The notes beneath the pieces are model-generated. The model did no database searches and was not told the origin of the DNA. It saw only the letters and a program-made list of their open reading frames with translations. The translations under genes were made by a program, and so were the position numbers. From the NCBI GenBank assembly GCA_022842805.1, contig JALHOX010000253.1, positions 1-6,760 on the forward strand: 6,760 nucleotides of DNA, given 5' to 3'. Positions 1 through 6,707 of the stretch are shown piece by piece. The DNA is from Phycisphaerae bacterium. GTDB taxonomy: Bacteria; Planctomycetota; Phycisphaerae; UBA1845; Fen-1342. Each line of letters opens with the position of its first letter. The stretch's first letter is position 1.

Positions 1-1610
1 ACATAGAGCCGCTGGGCCGCTTCGTTGAGCGCCATGCCGCGCGGGCCGCGACCGACGTCGACGCGCGAGAGAATCGCGCCCGTCGCGCCATCCACGACGC
101 CCACGCGATCCGCGCCGAGCGACAGCACGTAGGCGCGGCTGCCGTCGCCGCGGTACTGGATGTCGATCGGGTTCGCGAGCGACGCGGCTTGCGCCGCCGG
201 GTTTGGCGCGCTCGCGTCGTTGAAGTTCGGCACGCTGGCGTGCAGGTCGACGGGGTTCAGGCCCGCCGCGCTCTGCGGATCGGGCACGAAGACGAGCTGA
301 TGATCGATGAAATGGCCGCGGAGGTTGGGCTCGAGCCGGGTGACGTTGAGCGCCTGCAGATTCGCGACGCAGAGCGCGCCGCTGGCGGGATTGCGGGCCA
401 GAGCGGTTAGCGTCGTGCCGACGCCGCCGAGCGTCGCGACGACGCTCATGGACGCCGGATTGCTGACGTCGATCGTCAGCAGGTCGTGGTCGACCGTGTC
501 GCGCACGTCGTTGATGAGCGTGTCGATGACTTCGTTGATGTTGTTGAGGTTTAATCCGGTCTCGTTGAGATGGGCCTGATAGGCGCTGACGACCGCCGGA
601 TCGGGGTTGCCGGCGCCGTCGTCGAAGACCGCGACGACGTCGTTCCAGTCGCTCGGCTGGCCGGCGTCGGGCACGATTCGCGCGACGAGCGGGCCGGGCA
701 GCGCGGTGCCCGTCGCGGCATCGGGCCAGGGCGAGAGCAGCGAGGAACCGCCGAAGATGGCGCTGGTGCCCTCGAAGAACCAGGCGTTGATCAGTATCGG
801 CGAAAACGAACTGACGGGCTCGCCGGTGTTGAGGTCGATCAGAACGTGGCGCATGACGCGGGCCGCGACCGTGGTGTTGTTGCCCGAGTGCAGCGCGGCC
901 ACCACCACCTGATTCGTATTGGGCAGAAAGACGGCGGCCCGCGGCGTATTGGCGGGAAGCGAGACTTCGCCGACCAGCGCGCGTGTTCCGGTGTTGATCG
1001 CTTGCAGCCAGCCGCTTTGCGAAACCACAAACGCGTGGGATCCGGTGGCGTTGAAGACGAGCGAGATCGGCTCGTCGCGCAGCGGCACGACGCCCAACAT
1101 CGCGCCGGTCTCGGCGTTCAGGATCATCGCGTTGTCGGAAATGTGATTGATCACCCACAGTCGGGCAGGCGACGCGCCGGGCTGAAAGACCGCCGACACC
1201 GGCTCGAGGCCGACGGGGATCTCGCTCCGCAGCGTCAGCCCGCCGTCATCGGTCGCGTCGAAGACATGTACATTGCCGGCGGGCGTATTCACTACCGCGA
1301 GCAGGCCGGCCGCCGCGTCGAACGCGATCGGGCGGAAGGGCGGACTTTCGAAATTCACATACTCCCCGCTGACCAGCGGCGGATGCAGCCCGTCATCGAC
1401 CGGAGCGGGGCCGGCCGGCAGCATGTCCGCGGTGGGATGTCCGCCGACACTGATGGTCAGGCGCGTCTGATCGACCTGCGCCAGCGCTGTCGCCCCCATC
1501 GCCGCGCCGACAACCACGGCGAGAATCGCGCGCATGCCGCGAGGGGCGCGCTGCTCGCACAAGTGGGCCGGAGCTCCAAACGTCCACGACCGTTCGGAAA
1601 GACACGACAT
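1..1610 (-). CDS. Exported YVTN/YncE-like beta-propeller protein, C-terminus beyond the window
   Basis: The frame stays open for 536 codons from ATG 1610 to the left edge, with no stop, so this is the N-terminal part of a longer protein. Residues 26-44 are a hydrophobic signal-peptide core ending ALA before Q45, which points to export. Blade-like repeats follow (residue numbers approximate): 93-120 (RPIAFDAAAGLLAVVNT), 131-155 (IPVGLEPVSAVF), 170-195 (LRDEPISLVFNATGSHAFVV), 208-240 (NTPRAAVFLPNTNQVVVA), 395-425 and 478-536. The last contains GDGSRAYVLSLGADRVGVVD and then VGRGPRGMALNEAAQRLYV, a typical YVTN pattern. Residues about 253-376 interrupt the blades with a non-repeat insertion that includes a helical, Asn-rich segment. 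ATG 1610 is preferred over in-frame ATG 1535 because an AGGAGG lies 7 bases upstream. Ligand and role are unknown. Related secreted propellers sometimes carry a C-terminal cytochrome-like domain, which cannot be checked here. Confidence 0.88.
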   Translation of the reverse strand, partial: MSCLSERSWTFGAPAHLCEQRAPRGMRAILAVVVGAAMGATALAQVDQTRLTISVGGHPTADMLPAGPAPVDDGLHPPLVSGEYVNFESPPFRPIAFDAAAGLLAVVNTPAGNVHVFDATDDGGLTLRSEIPVGLEPVSAVFQPGASPARLWVINHISDNAMILNAETGAMLGVVPLRDEPISLVFNATGSHAFVVSQSGWLQAINTGTRALVGEVSLPANTPRAAVFLPNTNQVVVAALHSGNNTTVAARVMRHVLIDLNTGEPVSSFSPILINAWFFEGTSAIFGGSSLLSPWPDAATGTALPGPLVARIVPDAGQPSDWNDVVAVFDDGAGNPDPAVVSAYQAHLNETGLNLNNINEVIDTLINDVRDTVDHDLLTIDVSNPASMSVVATLGGVGTTLTALARNPASGALCVANLQALNVTRLEPNLRGHFIDHQLVFVPDPQSAAGLNPVDLHASVPNFNDASAPNPAAQAASLANPIDIQYRGDGSRAYVLSLGADRVGVVDGATGAILSRVDVGRGPRGMALNEAAQRLY

Positions 1611-1617
1611 GCCGAAT

Positions 1618-1623
1618 CCTCCT
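1618..1623 (-). promoter_or_regulatory. Shine-Dalgarno site of the beta-propeller gene
   Basis: The minus strand reads AGGAGG here, a perfect anti-16S match, with 7 bases before ATG 1610. ATG 1535, which would give a more conventional short signal peptide, is preceded by GC-rich sequence with no comparable purine motif. This site therefore decides the start in favour of 1610. Confidence 0.75.
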
Positions 1624-1644
1624 GCATGGTTGCTGCACCGCGAA

Positions 1645-1658
1645 GGCGCGCATGCGCC
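1645..1658 (-). repeat. Small inverted repeat in the propeller 5' leader
   Basis: The sequence GGCGC-GCAT-GCGCC forms a 5-base-pair stem with a 4-base loop, and the inner GCGCATGCGC is a palindrome on the minus strand. It lies 22 bases upstream of the AGGAGG, so it would be in the 5' untranslated RNA. Short GC palindromes are frequent by chance at this base composition, so a regulatory role is only a possibility. Confidence 0.3.
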
Positions 1659-1847
1659 GCGCGGAGAACTGCCGCACCGCGACGAACGCGGCGCGAGGTC
1701 GAACGACTGCGGAGTTGACGAACGCCGGCGCGGACTTGCGGCGGCACGATTGCGGGAGGCCGAGCGGCGCGAGTCGAAGAACGAGATGCACGTCACTGCG
1801 CGCAGCGAGAACCGAGACGCGCGTACGACAAATTCCCAGCGACTTTG

Positions 1848-1876
1848 ATTATGGCGAATCGCCCCGGGCGGGTCCA
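1848..1876 (-). promoter_or_regulatory. Candidate sigma-70-type promoter for the beta-propeller gene
   Basis: On the minus strand a -35-like TGGACC (1876-1871, 4 of 6 matches to TTGACA) is followed by exactly 17 bases and a -10-like CATAAT (1853-1848, 5 of 6 matches to TATAAT). It lies in the most AT-rich patch of an otherwise very GC-rich intergenic region. Transcription would start near 1841, giving a leader of about 230 bases before ATG 1610. This is pattern matching only, and promoter consensus is loose in the suspected phylum. Confidence 0.3.
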
Positions 1877-1943
1877 GATAATTTTGCCGGGGCGGAGAGG
1901 CGGGACGGGCGGGGTCGCGCGCTGCGTGGGCGGTGACTGGCTG

Positions 1944-1960
1944 CGGCTCGGGCCGAGCCG
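1944..1960 (-). repeat. Perfect inverted repeat downstream of the DUF4340 operon (hairpin B)
   Basis: CGGCTCG (1944-1950) and CGAGCCG (1954-1960) are exact reverse complements around a 3-base loop. They lie about 125 bases past the DUF4340 stop codon. No U-run follows in the minus-strand transcript, so it is not a classical intrinsic terminator. It could act as a 3'-end stabilising hairpin or a weak terminator. It shares bases 1956-1960 with the neighbouring longer hairpin, so the two cannot form fully at once. Confidence 0.45.
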
Positions 1961-1998
1961 GGTTGGGGAGCCGACTTAGCGACAGTCCCAGCCCGGCT
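1956..1998 (-). repeat. 12-base-pair imperfect inverted repeat (hairpin A)
   Basis: The arms 1956-1967 and 1987-1998 are complementary at 11 of 12 positions around a 19-base loop. In a minus-strand transcript the odd position is a C-A mismatch; in a plus-strand transcript it would be a G-U wobble. It lies 87-129 bases after the DUF4340 stop codon, where the 3' end of the operon transcript would be expected. It lacks a trailing U-run, so terminator function is uncertain. Confidence 0.45.
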
Positions 1999-2030
1999 TA
2001 GGCAGCCGTTTGCAGGTTTCTGGGTCGAAT

Positions 2031-2057
2031 CGAGCGACTAAACCTGATTGTCGCTCG
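2031..2057 (-). repeat. 8-base-pair inverted repeat just after the DUF4340 stop (hairpin C)
   Basis: CGAGCGAC (2031-2038) and GTCGCTCG (2050-2057) form a perfect 8-base-pair stem with an 11-base loop. It starts 28 bases after the TAG stop of the DUF4340 gene. This is a plausible place for transcript-end processing or termination, but no U-run follows on the minus strand. Confidence 0.45.
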
Positions 2058-2084
2058 CTCGGCGACCGTGAAACCGCCGTCCGG

Positions 2085-4493
2085 CTATCCGGGGAACGGC
2101 TGCGGCATGCTCGGAGGCGGCATGCCGCCCGCGGGCGGTGCGGCGTCGCTTTGCAGGTAATGCTCGATCTTGTGCGTCAGCTTCTCGGCGTCGAGCGGAC
2201 GGAGCAGGAACACGCGCCCCTGATCCGGCCAGGCCGCGATGTGGGCGTCGCCACGGGCGGCGGCGGTCGTCAGCGCCAGGTTGATCGCCGTGCCGTCTTT
2301 CTTCGTCACGACGATCGTGGCCGCGTCGGCGTTGGCGCTTAGCGTCGCAAAGTCGGCCCCGGCCCAGGCGAGGAACGCGTCGGCGGAGAGGCCGGCGATC
2401 GCGTTGGCGAGTTCGTCGGCCTTGGCCTTGTCGATCTTCACATAGGGATCCTGCGTGTACTGCCAATCCTTCTCGCCGCGCTTCAACTCAAAGCTCGAAC
2501 CGGCCTGCTTGACCGCGATGGACGCGATGTCCTCGACGGCCAGCGTGAGAATCTTGCGCACGAGCAGTTCGCCGGTCATGGTCTGGGCCAGCGACGAATC
2601 GAGCTCGAAGATATAGGGCGAGTCGTCGGCGATCGCGTACGTGGCGCCGGCCTTGCGGATCAGCGTCAGCTTGTGCACGCGCGGCGGGACGGCGGCGATT
2701 GCGGGCTGGGAGTCCGTCGCGCTGGAGGTCGGCGCGCTGGCCGGCGGCGGCGGAGTGACGGTGTACTCCAGCGTGGCCAGCGGGCTCGAAAAATCGAACT
2801 CGCTCGACGGCGCGCGGGCGACGACGCGCTTGCCGCGCAGGCGCGAGAGGTCGTTCGCGAGCGCCATCGCGGCGGCGGGGTCGAGCGGCGCATTCTCGGG
2901 CTTGACGAGCGTCCACGTCGCAGGCGTGGCGCCAGCGCTCAACTCATAGGACATGCGATCCTGATTGACGCGGATCGCCGACACTTGCAACGACGGCTCG
3001 TCGAAAATGGCCCGCGAGCGCAGCGACAACGGCGGCACGACCAGCCGCTCTGCCAGCGATTGGGCGATGATCACCGCCTCGGCGTCGTCGTTGCGCTGCA
3101 CGTAGCAGTTGCGGCCGCTCTCGGTATAGGCGCCGATCTTGAGCGATACGGTGCGGTCGTCGCGCGTGCTCGCGACCAGTTTGGCGCGCGGCGCATCGAG
3201 GCCGAGCTTGGCCGAATCGCCGCCGATGGGGGCGTAGTCGATCGCACGGACCTGTTCGAACGCCTCCAGCAAATCGGCGACGGCGCTCAACTCCAGTTGG
3301 GCCAGATCGCCCTCGCCTTGCCAGCGGCCTTCGCGGTATTCGAGTGCGGCGGTCTGATCGCCGACGGTGATGGCGAGCTTCTGCACCTCGCTCGCGGCGA
3401 CGCGGGTGACGCGGGCGTCGCGGAGCTCGGTCAATTTCGGCGCGAGCCGTTCGATGTCGGCTTTGTTCAGGCTGACGACCCAGGGCTGATCGCCGCGCTT
3501 GGCGAAGCGCTTGTCGCCGGCGCTGTCGGCCGGAGCGCCGATCAGCAGCTCGATCTCGCGCGGGGCGGGCAGCGACTCGGGGCCGGCGGCCGGTGCGCTG
3601 CCGGTCGGGTCGACCTTCGGCGCCGGAGCAGCGGGCTGCACCGTCAGGCGAATCGTTTGAAAGGGCTGCTCAAAGCCATAGGGCTTCAGCGAAGGCGGTG
3701 CGTCGGCCACGAAATCAGCCACATTGAGATAGCTGAGATTGTTGATCCACTGCGTGACCTTGTCGGTCTGTGCAGCGGTCTTCACCGGCGACTCCAGCGA
3801 CCAGCCATCGCCCGTCTTGGAGAGATCGATCGTCTGGCCGCCGATGGTCGTCATGGCACGCACCACCTCGGCCGGCTTGAGGCTGAGGAGTTGGCGCGTG
3901 CGATAGTCGGCGGCGGGCTTCTTCAGATCGCGCGAGAGATCGCGATCGACGACGAGGATCGCCTTTTCGCCGCTGCGGCGAATGTAGGTCTCCTGGTTCA
4001 GCGGGACTTTGCGGCCAATCTCCAGACGCCAGGGTTTGTTGGCGGAGTCGGTCAGGGTGATGATCGCCGCGGGCGGGGCCAGGCCGGCTTCGGATTCGCT
4101 CGGGGCGTTGCCGCCGGCGGAGGCATCGGCCGCGACGCGCCCTTCGAGCACGGCCCGCGACCACTCGCTCACCATCCAGCCCTGCGCCGGTGCGACGACG
4201 GGCTCGGTCATCTCCCAGTCTTCGCTGCCCGGCGACTCCTCGCCGGCCGGCTTTTCGACACGGCGGAAAGCCATCGTCGGCATGCCGGCGCGTTCGACCT
4301 TGATAGTGCGAATGTCGTCGGCTTTCGGGGCCGAGGCGAAGATCGGCGGATTTTCATCGGCGCCGGCGTTTTCGTTGAGTTGATCGTTGAGCGCGGCCTG
4401 TTGAGCCGCTTTGTCGCGCGACGTCGTGAACATCCACACGCCGCCCAACGCGACCAACAGCAACAGCAAACCAAAGGTAGTCTTGATGCTCAT
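2085..4493 (-). CDS. DUF4340-type membrane-anchored protein with five tandem modules
   Basis: The 802-residue protein has one N-terminal membrane segment (residues about 6-22, FGLLLLLVALGGVWMF). The rest is predicted extracytoplasmic. The body reads as five consecutive modules of about 130-160 residues: 61-207, 208-367, 368-500, 501-653 and 654-782. In most copies each goes through a strand pair with a Trp (for example GDGWSLESP), a helix, a YGF/LGL-x-x-P turn, a short LxIG strand, a Y-x-x-R/Q strand with hydrophobic beta residues, a helix, and R-x-R-x-L/I. YGFEQPFQTIRLTV (272-285) and DYRTRQLLSL (196-205) are typical of DUF4340. Linkers at 286-312 and 580-604 are Pro/Ala/Ser-rich, and the tail ends in Pro/Met/Gly. 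The biochemical role of DUF4340 is unknown. Its place 9 bases after the GldG-type gene implies a partner of that ABC complex. Family call is confident; module boundaries are by eye. Confidence 0.9.
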   Translation of the reverse strand: MSIKTTFGLLLLLVALGGVWMFTTSRDKAAQQAALNDQLNENAGADENPPIFASAPKADDIRTIKVERAGMPTMAFRRVEKPAGEESPGSEDWEMTEPVVAPAQGWMVSEWSRAVLEGRVAADASAGGNAPSESEAGLAPPAAIITLTDSANKPWRLEIGRKVPLNQETYIRRSGEKAILVVDRDLSRDLKKPAADYRTRQLLSLKPAEVVRAMTTIGGQTIDLSKTGDGWSLESPVKTAAQTDKVTQWINNLSYLNVADFVADAPPSLKPYGFEQPFQTIRLTVQPAAPAPKVDPTGSAPAAGPESLPAPREIELLIGAPADSAGDKRFAKRGDQPWVVSLNKADIERLAPKLTELRDARVTRVAASEVQKLAITVGDQTAALEYREGRWQGEGDLAQLELSAVADLLEAFEQVRAIDYAPIGGDSAKLGLDAPRAKLVASTRDDRTVSLKIGAYTESGRNCYVQRNDDAEAVIIAQSLAERLVVPPLSLRSRAIFDEPSLQVSAIRVNQDRMSYELSAGATPATWTLVKPENAPLDPAAAMALANDLSRLRGKRVVARAPSSEFDFSSPLATLEYTVTPPPPASAPTSSATDSQPAIAAVPPRVHKLTLIRKAGATYAIADDSPYIFELDSSLAQTMTGELLVRKILTLAVEDIASIAVKQAGSSFELKRGEKDWQYTQDPYVKIDKAKADELANAIAGLSADAFLAWAGADFATLSANADAATIVVTKKDGTAINLALTTAAARGDAHIAAWPDQGRVFLLRPLDAEKLTHKIEHYLQSDAAPPAGGMPPPSMPQPFPG

Positions 4494-4502
4494 AGTTTCC
4501 GA

Positions 4503-6707
4503 TTACCTCCGGCGGAAGAACCACACGACGCCGCCGATCAGCAGCGCCAGCCCCGGCCACAGCCCGACCATGAACCAACGCGAGAAGGTGAGCTGCGAGC
4601 CTTCCTTCAATCGTGACAGTCGCGGCACGTCGGCCGAGCGCGGGCCGATGGCGATGCGATCGGCGTTGCCGGCGAGCCAGTGCATCATGTTGACGGCGAG
4701 ATCGGTGTTGCCGGGGTTCGCGGGCACGGGCACCAGCGACGCGCCAATCAGCGCGTATTGCCCGGCGGCGAGCGCGACATCGTCGCGCAGCCACTCATCG
4801 CTGCCGACGACGACGATTTTCTGCTCTTTGTCGCCGGTCTTTTTCGAAGCCGTCACGATGACCGGAAACGGCGAGAGCACGGCGTCGGGGCCGGGCGTCA
4901 CACCCTTGCGCTCGCGGAGCGTGCGGACCATCGCCTCCGGATCGCCGACGGCCCACAGGTCGTTGCTCTTGGGCATCTGCGCCACGACGCTGGTCGTGAC
5001 GCCGGCCGGCGCGCTGGCGGCGGCGATCGGCAGAATCGGACAGACAAGCCGCAAGCCCACGGGGAGGCTCTTGACCGGTTCGGCCAGCGGATGCGACTCA
5101 AAGGTGAATTGATCCGGCGATTGCAGGATCGTGAGATCGCGGCTGGCGGGGAACCAGGTGCCGCGCTCCTCCGGGTTGGGCGCAAAGGCGATCGCAAGGT
5201 GCGAGAAGTCGACGTTGATGCCCCAGTTGCTTTCGAGATAGGACGAGTAGGCGTAGCTGCCGGTCGCGCCGGGGAAGCGCGAGGTCGGCGGCTGCCAGCC
5301 GGCGAGGAACACCGCGGCGCCGGCGGCCTCCACCGCATCGGTGACGGCCTTCACCTGCTCCGGCGTCATCTCCGGCTCGGTCGGCGGACGCATGCGATTG
5401 GGCTGCTCCGGCGGCGCGGGCGGGAAGACGACGAAGATCTTGCGCACGGCGTCTTCGACCGCCGGCGGAGTGGGCGAACTCTTCACATCCCAATCGGCGG
5501 TGACAAAGTTGGCGCGCTTCAGCGTCAGACCAAGCTGACCATACGGCGGCGGATCGGGCATGCGGCCCGTCATCTGCACCATCTGCATCTGCATCGGATC
5601 GAGCTCAAACGGCGGCGCTCCGCCGAAGCGCACGAAGATGACCGCAGTCTTTTCTTTTTGCGTCAGACGCAGGACGGCCGAGGAGATCGCCGCTTCGCCG
5701 GCGAAGTTGTAGAACTCGTCGGTCTTCATCCCGTCGCCGGTGATGTCTTCGGTCTTGATCGGCCAGACCTCGGCGGCGGGGACGACGAAGGCCTCTTTCT
5801 CGGTCTCGACCAAGATCGGGTTGCGCTGCCCCAGATCGCGGAAGATCTCCTCGATCTTGGGCTCTTTCAGATTCTGCGTCTCGGTCCCCAGCTCGCGCAG
5901 GCGGGCGGTCAGGTCGGCATAGCGCTGATCCGCCCCGGTCAGCCATTCTTTCAATTCGCCCGACGCGGTGGCGTGCGAGCGGGCGGCGTTCTTCATCCAT
6001 TCATTGGCCGCGCCGAGAATCTCGCCGCCCGCGGTCGCGAACTCGCGAATCTGCTCGGCCGCTGCGCCAAAGAGCGGCGCGTCGGAGGAGATCGCCTCTT
6101 CAAGTTGCGAGGTCAGTTGCTCCGCGCGGCGCTGCAACTGCTGCAAGCCGGCGAAAGTCTGCGGAGCGCCCGAGATTTCCTTTAAGACCGGATCGCTGTC
6201 CAGGAACTCGCCCAGCTTCTTCACATCGTCGCTGAGCTTCGCCAGCGTCTCTTTCGAGAGCGGGCCGGCCTTGTCGATCGCGGCTTTGTGCGGCTGCCAC
6301 TCGCCTTTGTAGCCGGGCTTTTCTTTCAGCGCACCGAGCAGATCCAGGACGCGCTTGCGCTCCTGGGTCGGGTCGATGACGAAGGTGTCGATCTTGGCGC
6401 CGTTCGCGCCCTCGTAGAGCGAAAGCAGGTCGCGCACCATGGCGATCCGCTTCTCCGCCGCCTTGTCCGATTTGCGGTCGGCGCTGTAGAGCGCGGTGAT
6501 GGTGACCTTTTCGGGCAGCTTGGAGATCAGCTTGGTGGTGCTCTCCGACAGGCTGTTGACGCCCGACGAGGTGAGATCCCACTGCTGGTTGTAGCGCTGC
6601 GCGAAGTAAACGCCGAGAATCAGGATCGCAAGCAGCACCGCCGCCTGCACGATCGCATTCAGGCCGTAAACGACCTGCCGCGAGCCGCTGTCGCTGGCCG
6701 CACTCAT
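4503..6707 (-). CDS. GldG-type ABC transporter auxiliary protein (PF09822-like)
   Basis: The 734-residue protein has a membrane segment near each end: residues about 15-34 and 711-731, the latter followed by Arg-Arg-Arg. The region between is predicted extracytoplasmic. After the first segment come DLTSSGVNSLSEST (44-57) and VTITALYS (68-75), the typical GldG-type opening, then a thioredoxin-like strand ending VIDP. Residues about 148-283 are helical and heptad-rich, an apparent coiled-coil insertion. FAGEAAISSAVLRLT (335-349) matches the family's conserved GE-x-x-[IL]-[TS]-S motif. KIVVVGSDEWLRDD and NTDLAVNMMHWLAG (630-680) match the C-terminal subdomain. Start: ATG 6707 is preferred because GTG 6713 directly abuts the GGAGG. 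GldG acts with GldA (ATPase) and GldF (permease) in gliding Bacteroidota. Here the substrate is unknown and gliding should not be assumed. Confidence 0.9.
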   Translation of the reverse strand: MSAASDSGSRQVVYGLNAIVQAAVLLAILILGVYFAQRYNQQWDLTSSGVNSLSESTTKLISKLPEKVTITALYSADRKSDKAAEKRIAMVRDLLSLYEGANGAKIDTFVIDPTQERKRVLDLLGALKEKPGYKGEWQPHKAAIDKAGPLSKETLAKLSDDVKKLGEFLDSDPVLKEISGAPQTFAGLQQLQRRAEQLTSQLEEAISSDAPLFGAAAEQIREFATAGGEILGAANEWMKNAARSHATASGELKEWLTGADQRYADLTARLRELGTETQNLKEPKIEEIFRDLGQRNPILVETEKEAFVVPAAEVWPIKTEDITGDGMKTDEFYNFAGEAAISSAVLRLTQKEKTAVIFVRFGGAPPFELDPMQMQMVQMTGRMPDPPPYGQLGLTLKRANFVTADWDVKSSPTPPAVEDAVRKIFVVFPPAPPEQPNRMRPPTEPEMTPEQVKAVTDAVEAAGAAVFLAGWQPPTSRFPGATGSYAYSSYLESNWGINVDFSHLAIAFAPNPEERGTWFPASRDLTILQSPDQFTFESHPLAEPVKSLPVGLRLVCPILPIAAASAPAGVTTSVVAQMPKSNDLWAVGDPEAMVRTLRERKGVTPGPDAVLSPFPVIVTASKKTGDKEQKIVVVGSDEWLRDDVALAAGQYALIGASLVPVPANPGNTDLAVNMMHWLAGNADRIAIGPRSADVPRLSRLKEGSQLTFSRWFMVGLWPGLALLIGGVVWFFRRR
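4506..4510 (-). promoter_or_regulatory. Shine-Dalgarno site of the DUF4340 gene, inside the end of the preceding gene
   Basis: The minus strand reads GGAGG, and GGAGGT if the first base of the TAA stop is included. It is built from the last two Arg codons of the GldG-type gene. The 12 bases between GGAGG and ATG 4493 are longer than ideal. A ribosome finishing the upstream gene would sit on this site, which suggests translational coupling. Confidence 0.6.

Larger units (their letters stand above)
1611..2084. other. 474-base intergenic region
   Basis: The region lies between the stop codon of the DUF4340 gene and the start of the propeller gene. No ORF in it has a recognisable protein pattern; the open frames are Arg/Ala-rich, as expected from GC-rich non-coding DNA. 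The side near the DUF4340 gene (about 1940-2060) holds three inverted repeats. The middle (about 1830-1890) is locally AT-richer and holds a candidate promoter. The side near the propeller gene holds a small palindrome (1645-1658) and the ribosome binding site. No tRNA, known riboswitch or mobile-element end was recognised. Confidence 0.7.

Noticed and set aside
570..1718. 382-codon open frame on the plus strand
   Set aside because: Antisense to the beta-propeller gene, whose minus-strand frame gives a signal peptide and YVTN-like repeats. The plus-strand product is Arg/Asp/Gly-rich and repeat-free.
1393..1791. 132-codon minus-strand frame overlapping the propeller start and its leader
   Set aside because: It is in another frame from the supported propeller gene, is Arg/Ala-rich, and has no ribosome binding site or recognisable pattern.
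2010..2342. 110-codon plus-strand frame across the end of the DUF4340 gene
   Set aside because: Mostly antisense to DUF4340 coding sequence, Arg/Gly/Val-rich, with no family pattern or convincing start signal.
2673..4616. 647-codon open frame on the plus strand
   Set aside because: It lies antisense to the DUF4340 gene and the end of the GldG-type gene. Its translation is dominated by Arg, Gly, Ala and Asp with no domain or membrane pattern, as expected opposite GC-rich coding sequence.
4680..6185. 501-codon open frame on the plus strand
   Set aside because: Antisense to the GldG-type gene. The product is Arg/Gly/His-rich with no family resemblance, while the minus strand gives clear GldG-type motifs.
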